Positions 53,530 to 62,078 of a DNA stretch of 64,000 nt are shown here, piece after piece. Every line of letters starts with the position of its first letter. Positions within the stretch are counted from its first letter, which is position 1. The stretch is taken from positions 167,669 to 231,668 of the forward strand of contig NZ_WWNE01000007.1 of assembly GCF_009909615.1 (NCBI RefSeq), in the 5' to 3' direction. The DNA comes from Acidiluteibacter ferrifornacis. Its GTDB lineage: Bacteria; Bacteroidota; Bacteroidia; Flavobacteriales_E; Vicingaceae. Both the position numbers and the translations under genes were made by a program. The notes under the pieces were generated by a model. It was not told the origin of the DNA, did not search any database, and saw only the letters and a list, made by a program, of their open reading frames with translations.

Positions 53530-54051
53530 ATGCAAGAACAAGAACTAATAGAAAAGTGTATCAAAGGACATCGAATTTCACAAAGGAAATTGTATGACAC
53601 CTATAAAACTCCAATGTATACACTGGCCTATCGCATTACCAATAGTTTTGAGGATGCCGAAGACGTATTGCAGGAAGGATTCTTAAAAGTGTTTAGAAAT
53701 TTAAACAGCTTTAAAAATGATTCCAAGCTTTCTACTTGGATTCACACCATCATTGTTCGGACAGCATATCGAAAAATAAAAGACACTATAAATTATAAAA
53801 CAACAGACATTCTTGAAGATGAAAGTCTTTTAGAAATCGTTTACCCTTCTGATGTTGACTATTTAGAAAAGGCCATTCAGAGTTTACCTGATGGCTATAG
53901 AACCGTATTTACGCTTTATGAGATTGAAGGATATAAGCACCATGAAATTGCTGAATTGCTAGAAATCTCAACTAGCACTTCTAAAACACAATTGAGAAAT
54001 GCTAAAATAACACTGAGAGATCAACTTAAAAACTTTTCAATCAATGGATAA
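53530..54051 (+). CDS. RNA polymerase sigma-70 family (ECF) factor
   Basis: 173 residues. Region 2 is 'YRITNSFEDAEDVLQEGFLK' near residues 37-56, and region 4 is 'LPDGYRTVFTLYEIEGYKHH' followed by a helix-turn-helix ('EIAELLEISTSTSKTQL'). It directs transcription of a stress or envelope regulon. The start codon of the anti-sigma-like gene overlaps its 3' end by 8 bp. The five genes from here to 58079 read in one direction. Confidence 0.92.
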   Translation: MQEQELIEKCIKGHRISQRKLYDTYKTPMYTLAYRITNSFEDAEDVLQEGFLKVFRNLNSFKNDSKLSTWIHTIIVRTAYRKIKDTINYKTTDILEDESLLEIVYPSDVDYLEKAIQSLPDGYRTVFTLYEIEGYKHHEIAELLEISTSTSKTQLRNAKITLRDQLKNFSING

Positions 54052-54610
54052 AAATAAGCCAATTCTTCCGGAGTATAGTCCAAGCGAGAACGTTTGGAAT
54101 GCTATTGAAAATGAATTAAACAACAAGGAACTACTTGGCGCGTTGCCTCAATATAGTCCTTCAGAAAAAGTATGGAATAAGATTCAACCTTCGGAAAAGG
54201 GTCGAATTATTACTCTTACTAATATTCTAAAAATAGCAGCATCTTTTGTCTTCATTATTGGAGTCGGTTACTTGATTGCATTACTAAATCCGCTGAACAA
54301 GGAGAAAGGGGCAATCACATACTCAGAGGAGTGGATAGAGCCTATTGACTATGGAAATTGGAATTTGGAAGAAGACAGAAACATTGCATCATTGATTGAA
54401 CAAAAAGAAACCGAGACCCCTCTACTCTTAAAATCAGAAGAATATAATTTATTAAAAAAGGAATACAACAACCTTTTAGAATCAAAACAAGAGATTTTAA
54501 ACGAAGTGAATCCATACAACGAAAACGTAGAATTAGAATTGATCCTTACACGAATAGAATTAGAAAAAAGTTCGATCGTGAGAAGTTTAATTTCTTTCCA
54601 TACAACTTAA
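54044..54610 (+). CDS. Putative membrane-anchored anti-sigma factor
   Basis: 188 residues. The cytoplasmic N-terminus contains two copies of a YSPSExVWxxI unit ('PEYSPSENVWNAIENEL' and 'PQYSPSEKVWNKIQPSE'), then one membrane helix (residues ~65-87: 'ILKIAASFVFIIGVGYLIAL') and a periplasmic part with a coiled coil. No zinc-binding anti-sigma motif is seen. Overlap with the sigma gene and topology suggest it is the partner anti-sigma factor. Confidence 0.7.
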   Translation: MDKNKPILPEYSPSENVWNAIENELNNKELLGALPQYSPSEKVWNKIQPSEKGRIITLTNILKIAASFVFIIGVGYLIALLNPLNKEKGAITYSEEWIEPIDYGNWNLEEDRNIASLIEQKETETPLLLKSEEYNLLKKEYNNLLESKQEILNEVNPYNENVELELILTRIELEKSSIVRSLISFHTT

Positions 54611-54620
54611 TAACAAAACG

Positions 54621-55529
54621 ATGAAATTAATAAAACAGCTTCTTATACTGATTGTTCCTTTGCTTGTTTCGATGCCACTTATCGGACAAATTAAAGTGTA
54701 CAATGTAGAGTCTACTATTGTCAGGGAATTTGAAATAGGTGCCAAAACATACTTCTCTATTATAACCAACAAAGCAGATATTAAAGTAATTACTACAACT
54801 GAGGAATTGATAAAAATAACTACCGTATTGAGCTCGAAGAATGAGAACAAACAATTGGCTGAAAATGATTTAAAACTGCAAAAACACATTATCCATAAAA
54901 AATCGAACACCATTTCAATCGTCAACTATGTGGAAATAACCAATGGTGGATCAAAACCCACCTCTAACCTTCAAACTACTTTTATAATTGAAATACCTCA
55001 TTCTGTGATCGGTGAATTTAAAATCAAAAATAATTTCGGAAAAATTGAATTTTCTAACGTAGCCGCCAAAGCAATTATTGAAAGTAAATTTTGTCCAATT
55101 ACTATAACGAATTATGAAGGCAGCTTAAAATTAGATTCTTATTATGGAGATGTGAGTTTAAATAATATTGAAGGCAAACTCGCCTTATCTACCAAGCATT
55201 CCAAATTGAACATTGAAAACCATAATGGCGACTTTATCTTGAAGTCTAGTTTTTCAAAGATCAACCTGATCAATATCAATCCAAAACAGACCTCAACGAT
55301 TGAAGACGATCATTCAGAAATCAATTTATCTCAAACCTGTTTGAGTTGTAATTACATATTATTTGATTTAGAGAAATCTGAATTTAATTTTCCAAGTACT
55401 GCCACTGTCAGCTATTCATTAAAAGAAGAATTCAAAATTACAGGTTCACTTTTCAATTCCAAACCAACGCGGATTATTGACATTAAGTCCAATACAGGTA
55501 TCGTATCATTAAAAGCAATTTCAAAATAA
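54621..55529 (+). CDS. Secreted DUF4097-like beta-helix protein
   Basis: 302 residues with a signal peptide ('LLVSMPLIGQ'). The body is a succession of short beta-strand motifs ('KIKNNFGKIEFSNVAAKAII', 'GSLKLDSYYGDVSLNNIEGK'), as in DUF4097/putative adhesin domains. It starts 10 bp after the anti-sigma-like gene and leads into two paralogous outer-membrane proteins, so it probably belongs to the regulon or operon of this sigma factor. Confidence 0.7.
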   Translation: MKLIKQLLILIVPLLVSMPLIGQIKVYNVESTIVREFEIGAKTYFSIITNKADIKVITTTEELIKITTVLSSKNENKQLAENDLKLQKHIIHKKSNTISIVNYVEITNGGSKPTSNLQTTFIIEIPHSVIGEFKIKNNFGKIEFSNVAAKAIIESKFCPITITNYEGSLKLDSYYGDVSLNNIEGKLALSTKHSKLNIENHNGDFILKSSFSKINLININPKQTSTIEDDHSEINLSQTCLSCNYILFDLEKSEFNFPSTATVSYSLKEEFKITGSLFNSKPTRIIDIKSNTGIVSLKAISK

Positions 55530-55536
55530 ATCTTCT

Positions 55537-56736
55537 ATGCTACTCAAAAAACACATTTCTATCCTTTTTCTGCTAATCGGCTTGAACGGCTTCGCACAGA
55601 ACGACACTATAAAAATTACCAATCGATTGGACTCCAATTCTACGCAATACTTAACCCCGATGGAATATGCTTTTATGTTTCATGAAGATACGCCGTGGAT
55701 GCTGAAAGCTGCTATTAATTCTAGACATAGCTTTTACTTAGCCTTTGAGAAAAGAATTAAGGGTGTGTTTACCGCAAACATTTCTTTAGAATATACTGAC
55801 AACATAGGAATTGCAAACCTCCACCCAATCAATTACTATTTAGGTGCAAGATTGGCTGCAAGATATTACTATAAAATGAAACAACGAAACAAAAATAAAA
55901 ACACTCCCTTTTCTTTATCAGGAAATTACTTTTCTTTAGGATATGATTTATTTAACTTGACGAGGACCAATCAAAATACTAGTAATCATAATATTTTTAT
56001 AAAGTGGGGGATGCAAAGACGCTATTTAAAAAATGGATTTATTGATTTTGGACTTAAAGCTTCTCGCAACATAGGTGATAAAAATTCCAACATTTTTAAT
56101 ATCTCTACTGAAACTTCAATTGGAGTTGCTTTTGCAAAAGATAAATCATCTCTAAACTTTGATAGACTCTGCCCTGTAATTCAATGTCATGAATCTGAAC
56201 GTTCTATTTTTAAATTTAACCTTTCAAATATTCTTTCTTCAACTATTTATAATCATTCTGCTAGTTTTTTTATTAATCCAAACCTAACACATGAATTGAA
56301 GTTGGGTGCCTCTCCATTTTCAATTAACAACACTATTGACATTAGTTTGTATTTAATAGGATTAAATAAAACTTCATTTGGTTATATCAATTATCGCTTT
56401 GAAGAACGATATTACTTCAACTTAAAAAATAGAATCCTTAAAGGTAAAACTGGAAACGGACTTTCAGCAGAGTATCTATCACTTGGATTTAACAATTACT
56501 ACTCCAGTAATTCCTATTTAAGTGCTATTAAGATAGAAAAAGAAAATGGAATGGATAATTTCATTTTCTTACACCCTCAACTTACTATTGGTACTCAGCG
56601 ATTTGTAGGCAAACATTTTTATTACGATATGAGTATTGGTATGGCTTTTCCTAATTTAATTATTAATGCTCCTAGTATATATAATCAATCTGATGCTGAA
56701 CTTATAATCAATAACAAAGTAGGTTTTCGATTTTAA
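55537..56736 (+). CDS. Predicted outer-membrane protein, tandem paralogue 1
   Basis: 399 residues with a signal peptide (MLLKKHISILFLLIGLNGFA). The body is rich in aromatic beta strands ('AARYYYKMKQRNK', 'SGNYFSLGYDLFN'), consistent with an outer-membrane beta barrel; the C-terminus ends 'NNKVGFRF' as in barrel proteins. The first ~70 residues are almost identical to the next gene, while the middle differs strongly. No family is recognised. Confidence 0.7.
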   Translation: MLLKKHISILFLLIGLNGFAQNDTIKITNRLDSNSTQYLTPMEYAFMFHEDTPWMLKAAINSRHSFYLAFEKRIKGVFTANISLEYTDNIGIANLHPINYYLGARLAARYYYKMKQRNKNKNTPFSLSGNYFSLGYDLFNLTRTNQNTSNHNIFIKWGMQRRYLKNGFIDFGLKASRNIGDKNSNIFNISTETSIGVAFAKDKSSLNFDRLCPVIQCHESERSIFKFNLSNILSSTIYNHSASFFINPNLTHELKLGASPFSINNTIDISLYLIGLNKTSFGYINYRFEERYYFNLKNRILKGKTGNGLSAEYLSLGFNNYYSSNSYLSAIKIEKENGMDNFIFLHPQLTIGTQRFVGKHFYYDMSIGMAFPNLIINAPSIYNQSDAELIINNKVGFRF

Positions 56737-56786
56737 ATCGCCTAGCATTTAACAATACTCAAAAAGACTTTCAAAATAACAAATCT

Positions 56787-58079
56787 ATGCTACTCAAAAA
56801 ACACATTTCTATACTATTCCTGCTAATCGGCTTGAACGGTTTTGCACAGAATGATACTATAAAAATAACCAATGGATTGGACTCCAATTCTACCCAATAC
56901 TTAACTCCAATAGAATATGCTTTTATGTTTCATGAAGATACGCCGTGGATGCTGAAAGGAGGAGTGGATTCTAGAGAAAGTCTTTTCTTGGCCTTTGAAA
57001 GAAGAATTAAAGGTGGATTCACTGCAAACTTTTCATTAATGTATGCAAATAGATTACCCTACTCTGGCTACAGTAACGTACTTATTGCCAATATTGCTGC
57101 GAGGTATTATTACAATATGAGACTCCGTAATAAAAGTAGGAACACCCCATTTAATTTATCTGGCAATTACTTTTCTCTGGGTTATGAAATAAAAAATAAC
57201 GGAACTTCAAATGAAAAAATTACAAGAAACAGTATAGAATATATAAATGCCGAAAGAGGACTTAATTCTACCTATTTTCTAAAATGGGGAATGCAACGCC
57301 GTTATTTAAAGAACGGTTTTATTGATGCCGGCATCAAGGCTGCATATAGCTCAAACGGAGATTATTACAACAGCTTTCAATTGCATTCAGAAACCTCTAT
57401 AGGATTAGCATTCGCAAAAGACAAATCATCATTAAATGACAAAAAATTGTGTTCTGTTATTAAGTGTTTTGAATCTGATCGATCTGTTTTTAAATTTAAC
57501 ATTACAGATTTATTTGAATTTCAAACAACAACTGATTACAGTAACTTTTGGCTAAATCCTGAAATTTCTTATGAAGTAAAACTGGGAAAATCACCTTTTT
57601 CAATTAGTAATACAATAAAATCTAGTATAGATTTTTACTTCAACCCTTATAAAAATGATAATGGAAATGTAACGCCGGGGACAGCTCATATTAACCAATC
57701 CGAACCTGATTACCATTATTTGTTAGTAAACATCGGATACTTGTTCGAGACAAGGTATTATTTCAATTTAAAAAATCGAATTCTAAAAGGAAAAACAGGG
57801 AATGGATTATCGGCTGACTATATTTCTTTGGGTGTTTATAACTACTACCAAAACAATGACTACATAAACTATACAAGTTCGGCTTTAAGAGGTGGTGATC
57901 ATTTTAATTTTTTACAACCTCAACTCAACATCGGTACACAACGTTTTGTTGGAGATCGATTCTTTTATGATTTAGGAGCTGGAATCCGATTTACAGATCT
58001 TTTAGATAAAGTTCATCCAAGTAATAATCGATCTGGTGCAGAAGTTCTATTAAGAAGTAAAGTAGGTTTTCGATTTTAG
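56787..58079 (+). CDS. Predicted outer-membrane protein, tandem paralogue 2
   Basis: 430 residues, same signal peptide and the same opening as the preceding gene, ending 'RSKVGFRF'. It has an insertion of about 30 residues near residue 130 ('NNGTSNEKITRNSIEYINAE'). The shared blocks (5' end, 'YYFNLKNRILKGKTGNGLSA', 'LNIGTQRFVG') alternate with diverged ones, as expected of a barrel with variable surface loops. A stable hairpin lies downstream. Confidence 0.7.
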   Translation: MLLKKHISILFLLIGLNGFAQNDTIKITNGLDSNSTQYLTPIEYAFMFHEDTPWMLKGGVDSRESLFLAFERRIKGGFTANFSLMYANRLPYSGYSNVLIANIAARYYYNMRLRNKSRNTPFNLSGNYFSLGYEIKNNGTSNEKITRNSIEYINAERGLNSTYFLKWGMQRRYLKNGFIDAGIKAAYSSNGDYYNSFQLHSETSIGLAFAKDKSSLNDKKLCSVIKCFESDRSVFKFNITDLFEFQTTTDYSNFWLNPEISYEVKLGKSPFSISNTIKSSIDFYFNPYKNDNGNVTPGTAHINQSEPDYHYLLVNIGYLFETRYYFNLKNRILKGKTGNGLSADYISLGVYNYYQNNDYINYTSSALRGGDHFNFLQPQLNIGTQRFVGDRFFYDLGAGIRFTDLLDKVHPSNNRSGAEVLLRSKVGFRF

Positions 58080-58132
58080 CAGTGTTAATTAATTCAGCAA
58101 ATTTTAGATAATTGGTTCGTTTTCAAAAAAAG

Positions 58133-58158
58133 TCCTTAGTGCTGCAGAGCACTAAGGA
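58133..58158 (+). terminator. Probable terminator hairpin after the paralogue pair
   Basis: TCCTTAGTGCT (58133-58143) and AGCACTAAGGA (58148-58158) are perfect 11-bp inverted copies with a 4-nt loop, 53 bp after the stop codon. The following T run starts only after TTTACC, so termination efficiency is uncertain. Confidence 0.55.
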
Positions 58159-58259
58159 TTTACCTTTTTGTATCGCCTGAGTGAGCCGAACCCTCGTCCA
58201 AAAGAGGACCTATTGAGTTATTATTGATGCAATTGTTTTAGAATTATAGAATAAACCAA

Positions 58260-58835
58260 CTACTCAAACAACCTCGCATGAGCTACTAAATCAGGAAAAA
58301 AGGCATCAAATTCTGCTAAATATTGCGCTTCGTCTTTCCGCAGGTATTCGGCAGCTAATTCCATTTTGGAGCCTTTGATTGTTCTTCTGGACATCCCACT
58401 TAACGCTCGGTCTATACCTTCTATTTTTCGGTAGTTGTACAGCCAATTGTCACGCTCCATATAACTGAACATAAATGCTGCTTTTTCAGGAATTAGATAA
58501 TGAAATTCATTGACAACTTCGTAAACATTTATGGTAAAATCCTTCAAACTTTTCTGGGAATAATCATTCCATCGTTTGGCCAATAAGTAATCGTAAAATA
58601 CGTCAACTATAACGGGAGAAAACTTATGAAAGATTGGACGCAACCGCTTTTTGCTTTCCAACACTACCGGGTGCTCATCGGTAAAGGTATCAATGGCTCT
58701 GTGCTGTAGCACTCCTTTCTGAATGGATTCTGGAAAATCTAAATATTGATTACCTACGATGTGATCAGCAATAAAATTGCCAACCATCCGTCCTTTATCG
58801 CCATTAGCGAGGTAAAAATGGGCTAAATAATTCAC
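58260..58835 (-). CDS. acpH: Acyl carrier protein phosphodiesterase
   Basis: 191 residues. 'MNYLAHFYLANGDKGRMVGN' and 'DHIVGNQ' with 'GVLQHRAIDTFTDEHPVV' are the conserved metal-binding regions of AcpH, an HD-like hydrolase that removes 4'-phosphopantetheine from ACP. It is divergent from mnmE and not part of an operon. Length and motifs fit the family. Confidence 0.9.
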   Translation of the reverse strand: MNYLAHFYLANGDKGRMVGNFIADHIVGNQYLDFPESIQKGVLQHRAIDTFTDEHPVVLESKKRLRPIFHKFSPVIVDVFYDYLLAKRWNDYSQKSLKDFTINVYEVVNEFHYLIPEKAAFMFSYMERDNWLYNYRKIEGIDRALSGMSRRTIKGSKMELAAEYLRKDEAQYLAEFDAFFPDLVAHARLFE

Positions 58836-58888
58836 GTTTTAAAGATAGTTTTTTAATGATTGTGATTGACATGATTAATTTATTCCTA

Positions 58889-58930
58889 ACCACAAAGAAC
58901 GCTAAGGGTTTCGCTAAGTGCACAAAGAAC
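58889..58930. repeat. Short internally repeated element between acpH and mnmE
   Basis: CACAAAGAAC occurs twice (58891-58900 and 58921-58930) around a stretch in which CGCTAAG also occurs twice (58900-58906 and 58912-58918). Similar 'CACAAAG' units are common non-coding repeats in Bacteroidota. It lies upstream of the mnmE promoter candidate. Confidence 0.45.
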
Positions 58931-58956
58931 AATTTAATTATGAATTCATTGCTAGA

Positions 58957-58989
58957 TTGATACATTGTTACATTGATTCATTAATTTTG
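58957..58989 (+). promoter_or_regulatory. Candidate mnmE promoter close to the start codon
   Basis: TTG at 58957-58959 and TAATTTTG at 58982-58989 match the -33 TTG and -7 TAnnTTTG elements with a 22-bp spacer. The -7 element ends only 4 bp before the GTG start, so the transcript would be nearly leaderless. Confidence 0.4.
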
Positions 58990-58993
58990 CTGC

Positions 58994-60394
58994 GTGTATA
59001 CGACCCAAGAAACCATTTGTGCATTAGCTACTCCATCGGGCTCAGGAGCCATAGGAATCATTCGATTATCAGGACCTAAAGCGTATGAAATAGCCAACAC
59101 TATTTTTCACGGAAAAGACCTTACCAAACAAGCCACTCATACCATCCACTTTGGAACAGTAAGAGACGACAATAAAATCATCGATGAAGTATTGGTGAGT
59201 TTATTCAAAGGTCCTAACTCATACACTGGAGAGGATAGTGTTGAAATTTCTTGTCACGGTTCTTCTTTTATTTTAGGAAAAGTGATCGCACTTTGCCTGA
59301 AAAATGGAGCTCGTTTTGCCAAAGCAGGTGAATTTACACAACGAGCATTCGTCAACGGCAAATTAGATTTAGCACAAGCGGAAGCTGTAGCTGATCTGAT
59401 AGCTTCGGAATCAGAAAGTGCTCATGAGTTGGCTATGAATCAAATGCGTGGAGGGTTTTCAGACAAAATCAAAACCTTGCGTGATGAGCTGATTCATTTT
59501 GCCTCTTTGATAGAATTGGAACTTGATTTTGGTGAAGAGGATGTTGAATTTGCGGATCGAGATGATTTGAAAGAGTTAGTTGATCGATTAACTGTTGTTC
59601 TTTATAATTTAATTCAATCTTTCTCTGCAGGAAACGTATTGAAAAACGGCGTTCCTATTGCCATTGTTGGTGAACCCAACGTTGGAAAATCGACTTTATT
59701 GAATGCCATATTAAACGAAGAACGTGCCATTGTATCAGACATAGCCGGAACCACTCGTGACGCCATAGAAGATGAAGTAAATTTGGGCGGTATAATTTTC
59801 CGATTTATTGATACTGCAGGACTTCGTGAAACCACAGACGTGGTAGAAAATATAGGAATTACTAAAACCTACCAAAAAGTAGATCAAGCTACCGTGATAC
59901 TATATTTGGTTGATGCGAAGAAGAGTACCAAAGAAGAAATTCAGAAAACTGTTGCGACTATTCAAGCGCGAATTGTGGACACCAACAAGCGACTAATCGT
60001 TGTTGCCAATAAATTAGAAAATGAGCTGAATGATAAGAAAGAAGTTCCGACGGCTATTCTAGACAAGTTTGAAGGATTGGATGAAGTCCATTATTTATCA
60101 GCATTGCAAAAAACAAATGTTGAAGAGTTATGCGCCCATCTAGTGGAATTGGTGAAAAGCAATATCGTATCCAACAGCGATGTTACCGTGAGTAACTACC
60201 GCCACTATGAAGCGCTTTCTAAAGCTTATGAAGCATTAATGAAAGTAACCGAAGGCTTGGCAGTCAACATTACTGGAGACTTCTTGGCCATGGACATTCG
60301 TCAATCGCTGCATTACTTAGGGGAGATTACTGGTGAAATTACCACCGATGATTTGTTGGGTAATATCTTTAGTAAGTTTTGTATCGGAAAGTGA
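58994..60394 (+). CDS. mnmE: tRNA uridine-5-carboxymethylaminomethyl modification GTPase MnmE
   Basis: 466 residues, GTG start at 58994 (N-terminus MYTTQETICALATPSGSGA). The N-terminal folate-binding domain is followed by a G domain with 'GEPNVGKSTLLNAI', 'DIAGTTRDAIEDEV' and 'DTAGLRET', and the C-terminal helical domain ends with the invariant 'FCIGK'. With GidA/MnmG it modifies U34 of tRNA. The gene is intact although an integrative element begins at its 3' end, which implies that the integration duplicates or preserves its last codons. Confidence 0.96.
   Translation: MYTTQETICALATPSGSGAIGIIRLSGPKAYEIANTIFHGKDLTKQATHTIHFGTVRDDNKIIDEVLVSLFKGPNSYTGEDSVEISCHGSSFILGKVIALCLKNGARFAKAGEFTQRAFVNGKLDLAQAEAVADLIASESESAHELAMNQMRGGFSDKIKTLRDELIHFASLIELELDFGEEDVEFADRDDLKELVDRLTVVLYNLIQSFSAGNVLKNGVPIAIVGEPNVGKSTLLNAILNEERAIVSDIAGTTRDAIEDEVNLGGIIFRFIDTAGLRETTDVVENIGITKTYQKVDQATVILYLVDAKKSTKEEIQKTVATIQARIVDTNKRLIVVANKLENELNDKKEVPTAILDKFEGLDEVHYLSALQKTNVEELCAHLVELVKSNIVSNSDVTVSNYRHYEALSKAYEALMKVTEGLAVNITGDFLAMDIRQSLHYLGEITGEITTDDLLGNIFSKFCIGK
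60377..60394 (+). other. Candidate attachment site (left end of an integrative element)
   Basis: The last 18 bp of mnmE, TTTTGTATCGGAAAGTGA, encode the invariant FCIGK and stop. The corresponding 18 bp of trmE/mnmE are the integration target of SGI1-type islands in Gammaproteobacteria. A tyrosine integrase operon starts about 240 bp downstream, so this stretch is the likely attL. The matching attR copy would be outside the window. Confidence 0.55.
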
Positions 60395-60462
60395 TTACTT
60401 TTCATTTGGTTAGCTAATCCCTTCTTTTAGTGCATTTTAGGCTGTTTTTCTTTCTCTTATTT

Positions 60463-60511
60463 GTTACTGATTTGCCTATTTTTTCGTATCTTTCGTTACT
60501 AATTTGTTACT
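60463..60511 (+). repeat. GTTACT direct repeats near the att site
   Basis: GTTACTGA at 60463, GTTACTAA at 60495 and GTTACTAA at 60506 are direct copies, spaced 32 and 11 bp apart. They lie between the mnmE 3' end and the recombination genes, the normal place for arm-type integrase binding sites. Confidence 0.45.
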
Positions 60512-60576
60512 AAGAACACCATTTTTGTTTCTAGCAACAGATTAGAAGTATCAAGGGGGAGATTATGTTACATGCA

Positions 60577-60612
60577 GATACATTCTGATACATAGCGATA
60601 CACCCTGATACA
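60577..60612 (+). repeat. Four GATACA iterons in exact 10-bp phase
   Basis: GATACA starts at 60577, 60587, 60597 and 60607, exactly one helical turn apart, and the array ends 21 bp before the start of the excisionase-like gene. Such phased repeats are typical of sites for cooperative binding of small HTH proteins, here possibly the adjacent Xis-like protein. Confidence 0.75.
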
Positions 60613-60633
60613 GAAACACGAAAGAGAGAGAAC

Positions 60634-60987
60634 ATGAGTAGCAATCTTCGTATTCCAAAAATCTGTCAGGATTGTGGTAGCGATTTTATCGCCAAAACCA
60701 CCGTTACTCAATATTGCAGTGACAGATGTGCTAAGCGAGCTTACAAGAAGCGCAAGCGCAAACAGAAGGTTGAAGCTGTTCCCACCCTTTCTCAGCAAAA
60801 GGTCAATCACTCCAAAGAGATAGTTGGCGACAAGGAATTTCTAAGCATTAAAGAAACCTGTCAGCTATTAGGCACAAGCAGAATGACAATATACCGCCAG
60901 ATCAAGAGCGGGACAATCCCTGCGGCCAAGGTTGGAGCCCGTACCATTATTAAGAGAACCGATATTGAAAAACTGTTTACAGCATGA
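60634..60987 (+). CDS. Excisionase-like protein with zinc ribbon and MerR-type HTH
   Basis: 117 residues. The N-terminus carries a CxxC...C...C set ('CQDCGSDFIAKTTVTQYC' then 'DRCAK'), followed by a basic stretch and an HTH_17 domain at residues ~68-117 ('FLSIKETCQLLGTSRMTIYR', 'IKRTDIEKLF'). It overlaps the integrase gene by 4 bp, so they are cotranslated. The likely role is a recombination directionality factor or regulator of the element; the zinc ribbon may add DNA binding. Confidence 0.82.
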   Translation: MSSNLRIPKICQDCGSDFIAKTTVTQYCSDRCAKRAYKKRKRKQKVEAVPTLSQQKVNHSKEIVGDKEFLSIKETCQLLGTSRMTIYRQIKSGTIPAAKVGARTIIKRTDIEKLFTA

Positions 60988-62078
60988 AAGTAACATTGAG
61001 AGAACGCCACCAGGGCGGCAAGATCAGCCTATACCTTGACTACTACCATAAGGGCAAACGCAAAGCTGAGTATCTGAAACTATACATTGAGCCTAACCCG
61101 AAAAGCAAAGCTGAAAGGGAACTCAACAAAAAGACTATGCAGCTTGCAGAATCAATCCGGGCTAAACGCCTGATTGAAATTCAAAACGGTGTGTATGGCT
61201 TCAGAGACAATGAAAAGCTTAAAAGCAGTTTCCTAGAGTACATTCAACTCTTAACCAACAAGCGGCACAGCAGCAAAGGCAACTACGGGAATTGGGACAG
61301 TATGCTCAAACACTTGAAAGGCTACATTCCTTATGACAAGACCTTTGAAGAAATAGACCGACAGTTTGTAATGGGTTTCAAGGAATATCTTGACCATGAT
61401 GCTAAGAAGTCAAGCGGTCAACCGCTTTCCCAAAATTCAAAGTACTCCTACTTCAACAAGCTAAGAACAGCACTCAAACAAGCAGTTAAAGACGGTATCA
61501 TTCCAAGCAATCCAAGTGAAGGAGTTGAAGCATTTAAGCAAGGCGAACCTCAGCGAGAGTTTCTAACCTTAGAAGAATTACAATCTGCAGCACAAGCGGA
61601 ATGTGAAATTCCTGCGATTAAGACAGCCTTTTTATTCTCCACTCTTACAGGTTTAAGATGGTCCGATATTCAGAAGCTACTTTGGTCAGAAGTACAGCAT
61701 TCAAATGATATGGGCTACTATATTCGATTCAGACAGCAAAAGACTAAAGGAGCAGAAACCTTACCCATTTCAGAACAAGCCGTTGGCTTGCTCGGTGAAA
61801 GACAAGACAAAGACGAACGAGTATTCAAAGGATTGAAATACTCCTCTTGGCACAATGTGAAGTTGCAGCAATGGATGATGAGAGCAGGAATCAGCAAGAC
61901 CATTTCATTTCACTGTGCGAGACATACCTACGCTACTTTACAGCTTTCAGCAGGTACAGATATTTACACAGTTTCAAAGCTCTTAGGTCATAGAGAACTG
62001 AAAACCACCCAGATTTATGCCAAAATCATTGACGACAAGAAGAAAGAAGCTGCGAACAAAATCAAATTAGACCTATGA
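60984..62078 (+). CDS. Tyrosine recombinase/integrase of the element
   Basis: 364 residues. Catalytic residues are seen in order: Arg in 'STLTGLRWSDIQKL', Lys in 'RQQKTKGAETLPIS', 'HCARHTYATLQL' (HxxR), His in 'KLLGHRELKTTQIYAKI' and the Tyr in 'QIYAKI'. The N-terminal arm-binding and core-binding SAM-like domains precede. It is 590 bp from the 3' end of mnmE, its likely target. It overlaps both neighbours by 4 bp, forming one operon with the excisionase-like gene and the following orphan. Confidence 0.93.
   Translation: MKVTLRERHQGGKISLYLDYYHKGKRKAEYLKLYIEPNPKSKAERELNKKTMQLAESIRAKRLIEIQNGVYGFRDNEKLKSSFLEYIQLLTNKRHSSKGNYGNWDSMLKHLKGYIPYDKTFEEIDRQFVMGFKEYLDHDAKKSSGQPLSQNSKYSYFNKLRTALKQAVKDGIIPSNPSEGVEAFKQGEPQREFLTLEELQSAAQAECEIPAIKTAFLFSTLTGLRWSDIQKLLWSEVQHSNDMGYYIRFRQQKTKGAETLPISEQAVGLLGERQDKDERVFKGLKYSSWHNVKLQQWMMRAGISKTISFHCARHTYATLQLSAGTDIYTVSKLLGHRELKTTQIYAKIIDDKKKEAANKIKLDL

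Noticed and set aside
58165-58215. tRNA-like 3' fragment on the minus strand (TTCGGCT loop with partly paired stem)
   Set aside because: No complete cloverleaf, anticodon arm or acceptor stem; at most a remnant.
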